DNA of 64,000 nucleotides, taken from Zygnema cylindricum. Lineage: Eukaryota > Streptophyta > Zygnematophyceae > Zygnematales > Zygnemataceae. Shown here piece by piece: positions 10,550 to 23,498 of the stretch (position 1 is the stretch's first letter; the number at the start of each line of letters is the position of its first letter). The stretch is taken from positions 1-64,000 of the forward strand of contig JBBHKE010001647.1 in assembly GCA_037447655.1 (NCBI GenBank). The letters are read 5' to 3'. The notes beneath the pieces are model-generated. The model saw nothing but the letters and a program-made list of their open reading frames with translations. It did not search any database and was not told where the DNA came from. The translations under genes and the position numbers were made by a program.

Positions 10550-13500
10550 AATTCTTGTTATCGCTAATTTTTTGTGTAATTTAGGTATCAATTTTTGTTA
10601 TCGTTAACTCTTTCTGTAATATAGGTAATAATTCTTGTTATCGCTACCAGTTTGTATAAGTTAGGTAACAATTTATGTTAGCGCTAACAGTTTGTGTAAG
10701 TAAAGTAACAATTCTTGTTATCGCTAATTGTTTATGCAATTTAGGTAACAATTTTTGTTATTGCTAACAGTTTGTGTAATTTAGGTAACAAATCCTGTTA
10801 CCTCTAACTTTGTGTAATATAGGAAATAATTGTTGTTATCCGTAACAGTTTGTGTAAGTTAGGTAACAATTTCTGTTAGCACTAACAATTTGTGTAAGTT
10901 AGGTAACAATTCTTGTTTTCGCTAGCTGTTTATGTAATTTAGGTAACAATTTTTGTTATCGCTAACAGTTTGTGTAATTTAGATAACAATTCCAGTTAGG
11001 GCTAACTGTTTGTGTAATTTAGGTAACAATTCTTGTTATTGCTAATTGGTTGTGTAATTTAGGTAATAATTCTTGTAATCACTAACAATTTGTGTAATTT
11101 AGGTAACATTTCTTTTATTCTCACACAGTTTGTGTAATTTAGATAACAAATCTTGTTATTGTTAACATTTTGTGTTATTTAGATAATAATTCATGTTTTT
11201 GTTAACATTTTCTGTACTTAAGGTTACAATTTTTGTTATCGCTAATTGTATGTGTAATTTTGGCAACAATTCGTGTTATCGCTAACAGTTTGTGTAGGTT
11301 AGGTAACAATTCATGTTAGCGCTAACAATTTGTGTAATTTATGTAACAATTCTTGTTATCGCTAATTGTTTGTGTAAGTTAAGTAACAATTTTATTTTTC
11401 TCTAATTGTTTCTGTTATTTAGGTAACATTTCCTGTTAGCGCTAACTATTTTTGTAATTTAGGTAACAATTCTTGTTATCACTCACAGTTTGTGTAAGTT
11501 AAGTAACAATTCTTGTTAGCTTTAAAAGTTTGTTTAAGTTAGATTACAATTCATGTTATCGCTAACTGTTTCTGGAATTTAGGTAACAATTAATAATATC
11601 GCTAATTGTTTGGGTAATTTTGGTAACAATTCTTGTTATCACTAAGAGTTTGTGTAATTTAGGTAACAATTTTTATTAGGGCCAACAATTTTTGTAAGTT
11701 AGGGAACAATTCTTGTTTTCGCTAACAGTTCATATAAGTTAGATGACAATTCCTTTTATCGCTAATTGTTTGTGTAATTTAGGTAACAATTCTTGTTATG
11801 ACGTACAGTTTTTGTAATTTAGAAAACAATTCTTGTTATCGCTACCTTTATATATAAATTGGTAACAATTCTTGTTATCTCTAACTGTTTGTGTAATTTA
11901 AATAACAATTCTTATTATCGCTAATAGTTTGTGTAATTTAGATATAAATTTTTGTTAGCGCTAAGTGTTTGTATAATCTAGGAAACAATTTTTGTTATTG
12001 CTAACTGTTTGTGTAATTTTTGTAACAATTATTGTTATCGCTAACTCTTTGTGTAAATTAGATAAAAATTCTTGGTATGGCTAACAGTTTGTGTAATTTA
12101 GATAACAATTCTTGTTATCGCTATCTATTTATGTAATTTAGGTAACAATTATTGTAATGGCTAATTGTTTGTGTAAATTAGATAACAAATGCAGTTATCG
12201 CTAGCAGTTTGTGTAATTTAGGAAACAAATTTTGTTATGGCTAACTGTTTCTGTAAATTAGGTAACAATTATTAATATCTAACTAACTCTTTGTGTAAAT
12301 TAGATATTAATTTTTGTTATCGCTAACAGTTTGTGTAATTTAGATAACAATTCCTATTATTGTAACAGTTTGTGTAATTTAGTTAACAATTCTTGTTATC
12401 GCTAAGAGTTTCTGTAAGCTAGGTAACAATTACTGTTATTGCTAACTTTTTATGTAATTAAGGTAACAATTCTTTTTATCGCTAACATTTTGTGTTAGTT
12501 AGATATCAATTCCTGATAGCTCTAACAGTTTGTGTAATTTAGGTAATAATTGCTCTTATTCTAATAATTTGTGTAAGTTAGGTAATCATTCCTCTTATCG
12601 CTAACTGTTTGTGTAAGTAAGATAACCATTCTTGTTAGCGCTAACACTCTGTGTAAGTTATATAACAATTTCTTTGAGCCCTAACTATTTGTGTAAGTTA
12701 GGCAACAATTCTTGCTATCGCTAACTCTTTGTGTAATTTAGGTAACAATTCTTGTTGTTGCTAACATTTTGTGTAATTTAGGTAACAATTCTTGTTATCG
12801 GTAATTGTATGTGAAATTTAGGTAACAATTCTTGTTATCGCTCATAGTTTGTGTAATTTAGGTAACAATTCGTGTTATCGGTAACTATATGTGTAATTTA
12901 GATATCAATTCATGTTATCTGTAACAGTTTGTGTAAGTTAAGAAAAAATTCCTGTTAGCGCTTAGATTTTATGTAATTTAGGTAACAATTTCTGTTAGCG
13001 CTAACAGTTTGTGTAAGATAGGTAAAAATGTCTATTAACACAAGCAATTATTGTAATTTAGATTTTAATTCTTGTTATCGCTAACAGTTTGTGTAGTTTA
13101 GGTAATAGTTCTAATCGCTAACAGTTTCTGTAAGTTAGGTAACAATTGCTGTTTTTGCTAACTACTTGTGTAATTTAGGTAAAAAAACTTGTTATTGCTA
13201 ACACTTTGTGTAAGTATGATAACAATTCCTGTTCGCACTTACAGTTTGTGTAAATTAGTAACAATTCCTCTTATCGCTAATAGTTTGTGTAAGTAGGTAA
13301 CCATTCTTGTTAGAGCTAACAGTTTGTGTAAGTTTGTTAACAATTCCTGTTATCGGTAACTATTTGTTTAAATTAGGTAACAATTCTTGTTATTGCTAAC
13401 AGTTTGTGTAAGTTAGGTAATAATTCATGTTAGCGCTAACAGTTTGAGTTATTAGGTAACAATGTTTATTATAGCTAACAGTTTGTGTAAATTAGGTAAC

Positions 13501-13702
13501 AATTCTTGTTTTTACTAACTGTCTATGTAATTTAGGTAACAAATCCTGTTAGCTCTAATTGTTTCTGTAATATAGGAAACAATTCGTGTTATCGCTAACT
13601 ATAAGTGTAATTTAGATATCAATTCATGTTATCCCTAACAGTTTATGTAAGTTAAGAAATAATTCCTGTTAGCGCTAAGATTTTATGTAATTTAGGTAAC
13701 AT
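10514..13702 (+). repeat. 40-bp satellite array, block 3 (plus orientation)
   Basis: About 80 units in plus orientation, mostly of the GTTATCGCTAAC type with scattered GTTAGCGCTAAC units. Its first 1.5 kb is paralogous to 35138-36540. Its last 345 bp (13358-13702) look identical to 21919-22263. No gene seen. Confidence 0.95.
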
Positions 13703-13991
13703 TGTCCGTACGGATCATACAAATAGCCGCAGCTACGTTGACTTAACTGCGTCGCAGCTCCGCCGTACCGGCGGCGCCTATTCGGTTCATTTTACATCGG
13801 ATCGCTTCGCGATCCGCCGTCCATTTGGCACAGCTTGTTCGGACCACTCAATGAGTCTTTTACGTCACTTTAATTATATCAATCCGTTCGCTCGCCCAAT
13901 GCGTGAATCTATTCAAACCTCCATATTAAATCCAATTAGCAGTTACGGGCAAACTGTCTCGTACACACTAAACTGACTATTCAAAACAACA
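13703..13991 (-). mobile_element. Inverted fragment of a B-type LTR
   Basis: 289 bp that is the reverse complement of the first 280 bp of the solo LTR at 22515, with substitutions and a small insertion. On minus it starts TGTTGTTTTGAATAG and stops at CCGTACGGACA. It includes the CGGATCGC-GAA-GCGATCCG hairpin (13798-13816). No target duplication is visible, so it is probably a truncated or rearranged copy. Confidence 0.85.
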
Positions 13992-16279
13992 GTTATCACT
14001 AATTGTTTATGTAATTTAGGTAACAAATCCTGTTAGCTCTAACTGTTTCTGTAATATAGGAAACAATTCTTGTTATTGCTAACAGTTTGTGTAAGTTACG
14101 TAACAATTCTTGTTAGAGCTAACAGTTAGAGTAAATTAGTTGTTAATTCTTGTTATCGCTAACTGTTTATGTAATTTAGGTAACAATTTTTGTTATCGGT
14201 AACAGACCGTGTAATTTAGGTAACTCATCCTGTTAGCTCTAACTATTTGTGTTATATAGGAAACAATTATTGTTATCGCTGACAATTTGTGAAATTTAGA
14301 TAACAATTCTAGTTAGGGCTAACCGTTTCTATAATTTAGGTAACAATTCTTGTTATCGCTAATTGTTTGTGTAAGTTAGGTAAGAATTCTTGTTATCACT
14401 AACAATTTGTGAAATTTAGATAACACTTCCTGTTAGCGCTAACTTTTTATGTAATTAAGGTAACTGTTTTGTTATCGTTAACTGTTTGTGTAATTTAGGC
14501 AGCAATTCTTGTTATCGCTAACAGTTTGTGTAAGTTAGGTAACAATTCTTGTTAGCGCTAACAATATCAAGAAGTTAGATAACAATTCTTGTTAGCGCTA
14601 ACAACTTCTGTAAGTTAGGTAAAATTTCCTCTAATTGCTAACAGTTTGTGTAAGTTAGGTAACCATTCTTGTTAGCGCTAACAGTTTATGTATGTTAGAT
14701 AATTATTCATGTTAGAGCTAACTATTTTTGTAATTTAGGTGAAAGTTCTTGTTATCGCTAACTATTTGTGTAATTTAGGTAAAAATTCTTGTAGTCGCTA
14801 CCTGTTTATGTAGTTTAGGTAACAATTTTTGTTATCACTAACATTTTGTGTAATTTAGATCACAATTCGTGTTAGGGCTAACTATTTCTATAATTTATGC
14901 AACGATTCTTGTTATCGCCAATTGTTTGCGTAATTTAGATAAAAATTCTTGTTATTGCTGACAGTTTGTGTAATTTAGGTAACAATTCTTGTTATGGCTA
15001 ACCCTTTGTGTAATTTAGATAACAATTCTTGGTATCGCTAATAGTTTGTGTAAATTAGATATCAATTCCTATTAGCGCTAAAAGTTTGTGTAATTTAGAT
15101 AATAATTCTTGTTATCGCTAATAGTTTGTGTAATTTAGTTAACAATTCCTGTTTTTGCTAACAATTTGTGTAATTTAGGTAACACTTCTTGTTATCTCTA
15201 GGAGTTTTTGTAATTAAGGTAACATTTCTTGTTATCGCTAACTGTTTGTGTAACTTAGATATCAATTACTGTTATCGCTAAGAGTTGTAAAAACTAGGAA
15301 ACATTCTTGCTAGCGCTAGGAATTTCTGTTATTTAGGGAACAATTCTTGTTAGCGCTAACAATTTGTGTAAGTTAGGTAACAAGTCCTGTTATCGTTAAT
15401 TGTTTGTGTAATTTAGGTATCAATTCTTGTTATCCCTAATTGTTTGTGTAAGCTAGATTATAATTCGTGTTATCGCTAATTGTTTGTGTAATTTAGGTAA
15501 CAATTTTTGTTTTCGCTAATTGTTTGTGTAATTTAAATAACAATTCTTGTTATCACTAATAGTTTGTGTAACTTAGGTAACAATTCCTATTATCGCTAAC
15601 TGTTTGTGTAATTTTGGTAACAATTCTTGTTATCGCTAATTGATTGTGTAATTTAGATAACAATTCTTGTTATTGCTAGCTGTTTATATAATTTGGTAAA
15701 AATTCTTGTTATCGCTAAAAGTTTGTGTAAGTTAGATAACAATTCGTATTAGTGTTGAACATTTGTGTAATTTAGATTACAATTCCTGTAACAGTTTGTG
15801 TAATTTAGAAAGCAATTTTTGTTATTGCTAACTGTTTTTGTAATTTAGGTAACAATTCCTATTAGCGCTAACAGTTTGTGTAAGTTTGTTATCAATTTGG
15901 CTTTTCTCTAACTGCTTGTATAATTTAGGTAACAATTCTTAACATCGCGAACAGGTTGTGTAAGTAAGATAACAATTCCTATTATCGCTAACTGTTTGTG
16001 TAATTTAGTTAACAATTCTTGTTATAGCTAGTAGTTTATGTTATTAAGGTTGCAATTCTTGTTATCGCTGACTGTGTGTGTAATTTAGGTAACAATTCCT
16101 GTTATCGCTACTTGTTGTGTAATTTAGGTAACAATTCATGTTATCGCTAATTGTTTGTATAATTTAGGTTTCAATTCTTGTTATCGCTAATGTTTGTGTA
16201 ATTTAGGTAACTTTTCTTGTTATCGCTAACAGTTTGATTAATTTAGGTAACTATTCCTATTTTTGCTAATAGTTTCCGT
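13992..16279 (+). repeat. 40-bp satellite array, block 4
   Basis: About 57 plus-strand units. The stretch around 14735-15350 has paralogous counterparts at about 23850-24300 and 32450-33100. No gene seen. Confidence 0.95.
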
Positions 16280-17143
16280 AATTTAACTGAATATTATTGT
16301 TGGAGGAGTATTATGAAGAGCTACTTCAAGTTGAGGGAGCTTATGGATGTGGTGGATGGGATATGTGTCGAAACATCGGCTGAATGGGAGGAGAAAAACC
16401 TGGAGTGCTTGAGGATTATCAAGCTATCTATGACTAAGGAATTTGTAATGATGTACCTTGATGTGAAGAGTGCAGCTGAATTGTGGAAGTGTTTAGAATG
16501 CACTTATCAAAAGACTTCTGTGTATCATTGGATGATTAGTGCTACAAAAATATTTGAATATTAATATGCTCGAGGTAGCATGTTGAAATATTGCCTTAGT
16601 TTGCAAAGATTGTTTGTAGAAAATGATATTGCAGGAGGAAATTTTACAAATGTTCAAAAGGTTCTCTTGTTAATGAAAGGATTACCTAAAGAATATAGGT
16701 GTGCTTTAGATAGATTAAAACAAGTTGATAAAAAGGATTGGAGCTTACCTTTAGCAATCAGATTTGTTTTAGATGAAGAAGATGATAAAGAGGCTTTAAA
16801 AAATAGGGGGAATTTTTAGGGTGTGAGATCACAATTTCAGAAAAATAGAAAAAATGGTAAATCAGAAAATTGTTTTTATTGTAATGATTTAGGACATGCT
16901 TTTAGAGTATGTCCACTTTATAAAAGTGCATGTGTCACAGGAAATTTTCGAAATGGATGGGATGACTATCGGGTTCTACCCCCTACACGAAAGGCTACAC
17001 TTCACGTTGATGAATTTGTATACTTGCCGACTGTTATTTTTCTAAACAATGGTGTGTTTAGGAAGGAAGGATTTTGGAAGACATGGCAGCAGGCAGTTGG
17101 AGCAGTGGCGACGTCAGCGGAAGCAGTGGTGATATTTGAATGA
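16280..17143 (+). pseudogene. Family B gag, 5'-truncated
   Basis: One continuous frame with two stops (TAA 16562-16564, TAG 16817-16819) and a natural-looking end at 17141-17143. Its parts in order are a UBN2-type gag core (RRSIMKSYFKL-like start, LEVKSAAELWKCL-like middle, KGLPKEYRCALDRL) and a CCHC zinc knuckle CFYCNDLGHAFRVC. After these comes the segment NFRNGWDDYRV, which is also found after the knuckle in family C. Relative to the copy at 40983 it lacks about 540 bp between the knuckle tail and the conserved GACATGGCAGCAGGCAG segment near the 3' end. Quoted strings are approximate outside the knuckle. Confidence 0.85.
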
Positions 17144-17196
17144 AAGGTACAGTTTCATTTGACACGCGGCATACTTTATTATGGGTACACGAAACT

Positions 17197-17211
17197 AAAA
17201 TTTCGGGGGAG
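17197..17211 (+). other. Polypurine tract of truncated B copy
   Basis: AAAATTTCGGGGGAG directly before the LTR start TGTTG. The full B copy has AAATTTTGGGGGAG at the same place. Confidence 0.85.
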
Positions 17212-18129
17212 TGTTGTTTTTTAAATGTTAGTTTCGTACTTACGCCACATTTTGTGCGCACGCGACGGTTCGTGCGTAGATTATTACCGAAAATATTGTG
17301 GTGGTACAAATGGAGGTTTGAATGGATTTGTGGATTGGAGGAGTAATTGTACAATTGAAGTTAAAGGATTGTATTTTGATAATGTGGTATCAAGTGGACC
17401 GTACGTATGTGATGTCGGTTCATGACGTGGTTTCGTCCTCAAGTGACTAATCAAGTTGATACTCAGTACGCGGATTTTACGGAAGCGTCGATGTAAATAT
17501 TTGGTTGAACATTGATGTGTCTTTTTGTGAATTAATTATTAGTGTAGATTTACTCACTTTGACATACCTTGAAGTATTCAGGTATACCGACATTAATAGA
17601 GGTAGCTGGTAGATAGCGTACCGCTGATATGCCTCCGTACATTCAGCAGTAAGCTCTTGTATATATTTGTAGGACTTCGTCATTTTAGGACATAGGAACT
17701 TTTTGGACCAAAAACTGTTTATGGTTATTTTTGGTAATTTTATCTGAGGATTACTCTCAAATATGCAAGCGGAATTACCTGAAATTCTGCATGTTTGTTC
17801 CTATTTATATTTTTAATAATGTCACAGATTTTCAGGTCTATTTTGTGCCTGGTCTGTGTTTTACTTCATTGTGAAGTTAGCCTGTCTGATCAAAGTTCTG
17901 GCAGACTGTTTTTCTGCAACTTTGACTAGATGATGTGATCAATCTGTTTATTATTTTTGTCTGAAACTTTGTGAGGTCATTTTATATCCTAGATAATATC
18001 TGTAAATGTAGTTTCAGCTTGATTTGTTAATTCTGTTGAATTCTGTGTGTATCCAAAGTACGCTGTTTTTAGGGTAGTCTGTGGTGCTTCCTAGGGTGAA
18101 TCAATGGCTAGAAATGGCTATGGACAAGA
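17212..18129 (+). repeat. 3' LTR of truncated B copy
   Basis: 918 bp, beginning TGTTGTTTT and ending CTATGGACAAGA. It is shorter than the 1163-bp LTR at 39846 because of internal deletions, including loss of the GGATCGC hairpin. It keeps the gag-start segment ATGGCTAGAAATGGC near its end. Confidence 0.85.
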
Positions 18130-21100
18130 TAATTTAGGTAAAATTTCTTCTTATCTCTAATTATTTGTGAAATTTAGGTAAATATTGTTGTTATCGCTAA
18201 CAATTTGTGTAATTTAGATAACAATTTGTGTTATCGCTAACTGTTTGTGTAATATAGATATCAATTCGTGTTACCGCTAATTGATTGTGTGAGTTAGGAA
18301 ACAATTCTTGTTAGCGCTAACAATTTGTGTAAGTTTGGTAACATTTATTTTTAACGCTAATAGTTTGTGTAAGGTAGGTTATAATTCTTGTTAGCGCTAA
18401 TAATTTGTGTAAGTTAGGTCACAATTCTTAATATCGCTTACAGGTTATGTAAGTTAGATAACAATTCCTTTTATCGCTATTTGTTTGTGTAAGTTAGGTT
18501 ACAATTCGTGTTATCGCTAAGTGTTTGTGTAATTTAGGTTACAATTCCTGTTATTGCTAACAGTTTGTGTAAGTTAGATAACAATTCCTATTATCGCTAA
18601 TTGTTTTTGTAATTTAGGTAACAATTCTTGTTATAACTAATTGTTTGTGTAATTTTGGTAACAATTCTTGTTATCGTTTAAAGTTTTGTCTAAGTTAAAA
18701 AACAGTTCATATTAGCGTTAATAGTTTGTGTAATTTAGATTACAATTCCGGTTATTGCTAACATTTTGTGTAATTTAGATAGCAATTCCTGTTTTCGCTA
18801 ATTGTTTTTGTAATTTAGGTAACAATTCATAGTATCGCTAAGAATTTGTGTAATTTAGGTAACAAATCTTGTTAGCGCTAACAGTTTGTGTAAGTTTTGT
18901 TTCAATTTGTGTTATCTCTAACTGCTTGTGTAATTAAGGTAACAATTCTTAATATCACTAACACGTGTGTAAGTTAGATAACAACTCCTGTTATCTCTAA
19001 CTGTTTGTGTAATTTAGGTAACAATTCCTGTTATTGCTAATTGTTTGTGTAATTTAGGTGACAATTTTTGTTATCCCTAACTGTGTGTGTAATTTAGGTA
19101 ACAATTCCTTGTTATCGCTATTTGTTTGTGTAATTTAGGTAACAATTCGTGTTATTGCTAATTGTTTGTGTATTTTAGATAACAATTCTTGTTATTGCAA
19201 ACTGTTTATGTAATTTAGATAACAATTCTTGTTATCGAAAATTGTTTGTAAAGTTTAGGTGACATTTCTTGTTATCACTAAGAGTTTGTGTAATTTAGAT
19301 ATTAATACCTGTTATCACTAACACTTTAGATAAAAATTCCTATTATTGTAGTAGTTTTAGTAATTTAGTTAATAATACTTGTTATCGCTAACAGTTTCTG
19401 TAAGTTAGGGAACAATTCTTGTTATCACTAACAGTTTGATTAATTTAGGTAACAATTCCTATTATTGCTAATAGTTTCTGTAATTTAGGTATCATTTTTT
19501 GTTATTGCTTACTGTTTAAGTAATTTAGGAAACAATTCTTGTTATTGCTAATTGTTTGTGTAATTAAGGTAAAATTTCTTCTTATCTCTAATTATTTGTG
19601 AAATTTAGGTAACAATTGTTGTTATCGATAACAATTTGTGTTATTGCTAACTGTTTGTGTAATATAGATATCAATTCGTGTTACCGCTAATTGATTGTGT
19701 GAGTTAGGAAACAATTCCTGCTAGCGCTAAGAATTTGTGTAATTTAGGTAACAATTCTTGTTAGCGCTGACTGTTTGTGTAAGTTAGGTAACAATTAGTG
19801 TTATCTCTTACTGCTTGTGTAATATAGGTAACAATTCTTGATATCACTTACACGTTGTGTAAGTTAGATAACAATTCCTTTTATCGCTATTTGTTTGTGT
19901 AAGTTAGGTAACAATTCTTGTTATCGCTAAGTGTTTGTGTAATTTAGGTAACAATTCCTGTTATCGCTAACAGTTTGTGTAAGTTAGAAAACAATTCCTA
20001 TTATTGCTAATTGTTTCTGTAATTTAGGTAACAATTCTTGTTATCGCTAATTGTTTGTGAAATTTAGGTAACATTTCTTGTTATCGCTTAAAGTTTGTGT
20101 AGGTTAGACAACAATTCATATTAGCGCTAAAAGTTTGTGTAATTTAGATTAAAATTCCTGTATCGCTAACAGTTTGTGTTTTTTAGATAGCAATTCCTGT
20201 TTTCGCTAATTGTTTTATTAATTTAGGTAACAACTCATGGTATCCCTAAGAGTTTGTGTAATTTAGATATTAATACCTGTTATCGCTAACAGTTTGTGTA
20301 ATTTAGATAAATATTCCTGTTATTGTAACAGTTTGTGTAATTTATTTAACAATACTTCTTATCGCTAACAGTTTTGGTAAGTTAGGTAACAATTCTTGTT
20401 ATCGCTAACTTCTTTTGTAATTAAGGTAACAATTCTTGTTATCGCAAACTATTTGTGTAATTTAGGCAACAATTCTTGTTATCGTTAATTATTTGTGTAA
20501 GTTAGGTAATAATTGCTCTTATTCTAATAATTTGTGTAAGTTAGGTAACCATTCCTCTTATCGCTAATTGTTTGTGTAAGTAAGGTAACCATTCTTGTTA
20601 GCGCTAACACTTTGTGTAAGTTATATAACAATTTCTTTTAGCGCTAACTGTTTGTGTAATTTAGGTGACATTTCTTGTTATCGCTAACTGTTTATGTAAT
20701 TTAGGTAACAATTCTTGTTATTGCTAACATTTTGTGTAATTTAGGCAACAATTCTTGTTATCGCTAATTGTTTATATAATTCAAGTTATAATTCTTGTTA
20801 TCGGTAATTCTTTGTGAAATTTAGGTAACAATTCTTGTTATCGCTAATAGTTTGTGTAATTTAGGTAACAATTCGTGTTATCGCTAACTATATGTGTATT
20901 TTAGATATCAATTCATGTTATCCCTAACAGTTTGTGTAAGTTAAGAAACAATTCCTGTTAGCGCTAAGATTTTATGTAATTTAGGTAACAATTCCTGTTA
21001 GCGCTAAGATTTTATGTAATATAGGTAAAAATTACTGTTAGTGCTAATAATTTGTGTAAGATAGGTAACAATGTCTATTAGCACAAACAATTTTTGTAAT

Positions 21101-22514
21101 TTAGATATTAATTCCTGTTATCGCTAACAGTTTGTGTAGTTTAGGTAACAGTTCTTGTTATCCGTAACAGTTTTTGTAAGTTAGGTAACAATTCCTGTTA
21201 TCGCTAACTGTTTGTGTAATTTAGGTAACAATTCTTGTTATTGCTAACATTTTGTGTAATTTAGGTAACAAATCTTGTTATCGCTAATTGTTTATTTAAT
21301 TCAAGTGATAGTTCTTGTTATCGGTAATTGTATGTGAAATTTAGGTAATAATTCTTGTTATCGCAAATAGTTTGTGTAATTTAGGTAACAATTCGTGTTA
21401 TCGCTAACTATATGTGTAATTTAGATATCAATTCATGTTATCCCTAACAGTTTGTGTAAGTTAAGCAACAATTCTTGTTAGCGCTAAGATTTTATGTAAT
21501 TTAGGTAACGATTCCTGTCATCGCTAACAATTTGTGTAAGATAGGTAAAAATGTCTATTAGCACAATCAATTATTGTAATGTAGATATTAATTCTTGTTA
21601 TCGCTAACAGTTTGTGTAGTTTAGGCAACAGTTCTTGTTATCGCTAACAGTTTTTGTAAGTTAGGTAACAATTCCTGCTTTTGCTTACTGCTTGTGTAAT
21701 TTAGGTAAAAAAACTTGTTATTGCTAACACTTTGGGTAAGTATGATAACAATTCCTGTTCGCACTAACAGTTTGTGTAAATTAGGTAACAATTCCTCTTA
21801 TCGCTAATAGTTTGTGTAAGTAGGTAACCATTCTTGTTAGAGCTAACAGTTTGTGTTAGTTTGTTTACAATTCCTGTTATCCGTAACTGTAATTTAGGTA
21901 AATATTCCTGTTATCAATAACTATTTGTTTAAATTAGGTAACAATTCTTGTTATTGCTAACAGTTTGTGTAAGTTAGGTAATAATTCATGTTAGCGCTAA
22001 CAGTTTGAGTTATTAGGTAACAATGTTTATTATAGCTAACAGTTTGTGTAAATTAGGTAACAATTCTTGTTTTTACTAACTGTCTATGTAATTTAGGTAA
22101 CAAATCCTGTTAGCTCTAATTGTTTCTGTAATATAGGAAACAATTCGTGTTATCGCTAACTATAAGTGTAATTTAGATATCAATTCATGTTATCCCTAAC
22201 AGTTTATGTAAGTTAAGAAATAATTCCTGTTAGCGCTAAGATTTTATGTAATTTAGGTAACAATTTTTGTTAGCGCTAACATTTTTGTGTAAGATAGGTA
22301 CCAATGTCTATAAGCACAAACAATTTTTGTAATTTAGATATTTCTTCCTGTTATCGCTAACAGTTTGTGTAGTTTAGGTAACAGTTCTTGATTTCCCTTA
22401 CAATTTCTGTAAGTTAGGTAACAATTGCTGTTTTCGCTAACTATTTGTGTTGGTTACGTAAAAAAACTTGTTATTGCTAACACTTTGTGTAAGTATAAAA
22501 ACAATTCCTGTTTG
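18130..22514 (+). repeat. 40-bp satellite array, block 5
   Basis: About 110 plus-strand units with clear larger-scale repetition. 18130-18300 matches 19563-19720 about 1.44 kb away, and 20812-20960 matches 21315-21450 about 0.5 kb away. 22510-22514 (GTTTG) is the left target duplication of the next LTR. Confidence 0.95.
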
Positions 22515-22689
22515 TGTTGTTTTGAAAAGTCAGTTTCGTGCGTACTAGACAGTTTGCCCGTAACTACTAATTGGATTTAATATGGAGGTTTGAATAGATT
22601 CACGGATTGGGGGAGTGAACGGATTGATATAATTAAAGTGACGTAAAAGACTCATTGAGTAGTGTGAACAAGCTGTGACAAATGGACGG

Positions 22690-22708
22690 CGGATCGCGAA
22701 GCGATCCG
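22690..22708. repeat. Conserved LTR hairpin CGGATCGC-GAA-GCGATCCG
   Basis: A perfect 8-bp stem with a 3-nt loop. It is also present at 13798-13816, 40045-40063 and 53997-54015, although the surrounding LTR sequence has diverged. Confidence 0.85.
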
Positions 22709-22795
22709 ATGTAAAATAAACGGAATAGGCGCCGCCGGTACGGCGGAGCAGTTAAGTCAACGTAGCTGCGGCTATTTGTATGATCCGTACAGACA

Positions 22796-22841
22796 AGCGC
22801 AGCCAGCGCAGCCTGCGCAGCCAGCGCAACTAGCGCAGCTG
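22796..22841 (+). repeat. GCGCAGC minisatellite in solo LTR
   Basis: Five imperfect units built on AGCGCAGCC, just after the shared module ending CCGTACAGACA. A local GC-rich repeat in an AT-rich region. Confidence 0.8.
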
Positions 22842-23498
22842 GGGATAATATGACTAGGATAGATCTCGAGTAATAATGATTGTACGGTAGTGGTAGCTTA
22901 GTAGTTGTTTAGTGGTAGCTTGGTTTTTGACACACGAAGAGTACGGTGTAAATATTTTGTACAACAGAGGTTTGTCCTTTTGACTAGTTAGGTTATTAGA
23001 GTAGATACAGTACGGCTGGTATGCCTCCGTACTCTGATTATAACTTGCAGGACTTAGATTATTTTATGTATCGCAGTCAAGTTTATCAAAGCAATGGAGA
23101 CTGTTTTCTGCATCTTTGACCTGTTGGTGTGATCACTCTGTTAGGTATTTTCATGTGAAACTCTATGGAGGTATTCTATGATATAGAATATATTTGTGTG
23201 TGAAGTTTTATTGTATTCCAGTATCTCTGTAAGATTCTGTGAGCAGTCTAAGTGGTTAGTTTGTGAAGCTGTCAACTGTTTTTGTGAAACTCTGGAGCCT
23301 ATATCTTCTAGATGCCTTGGTTGATTTAGCTGTAACTTTGGGAGTTTATAGTGTATATAGTATATTGATTATTGGTGCAGTTTGAGGTGATTCTGTTCAG
23401 TTTGGAGTAATCTGTGCTGTCTGAAACACAGCTATTTTTGAGGTAGTCTGTGAGTGTTTCCGTGAGTAATCCATGGCTGAAATAGGCTATGGACAACA

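Larger units (their letters stand above)
16280..18129 (+). mobile_element. 5'-truncated family B element (gag, polypurine tract, 3' LTR)
   Basis: Homology to the full B copy starts abruptly inside gag (near 16280, matching about 41083). It continues through gag, a polypurine tract (17197-17211) and a 3' LTR (17212-18129). There is no protease, integrase or reverse transcriptase between gag and the polypurine tract. The full B copy has the same layout, so lack of pol is a property of the family. Confidence 0.88.
22515..23498 (+). mobile_element. Solo LTR of a B-related family
   Basis: 984 bp bounded by the inverted ends TGTTG...CAACA. It is flanked by perfect 5-bp duplications GTTTG (22510-22514 and 23499-23503). 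No internal region remains, which is the product expected from recombination between the two LTRs of one element. It contains the hairpin at 22690-22708, a GCGCAGC minisatellite (22796-22841), and near its end the ATGGCTGAAAT segment that encodes the gag start in family B. Confidence 0.93.

Noticed and set aside
10514-13702. CRISPR-like array of short regular repeats
   Set aside because: The 40-bp units are contiguous with no unique spacers, all positions drift, and the context is eukaryotic retrotransposons. It is a satellite.
17477-17683. Minus-strand frame in B LTRs, also at 40264-40563 and 54216-54515
   Set aside because: It is open in the two LTRs of one element because they are copies, and differs in the truncated copy. 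No motif, antisense to the element. LTR sequence is the simpler reading.
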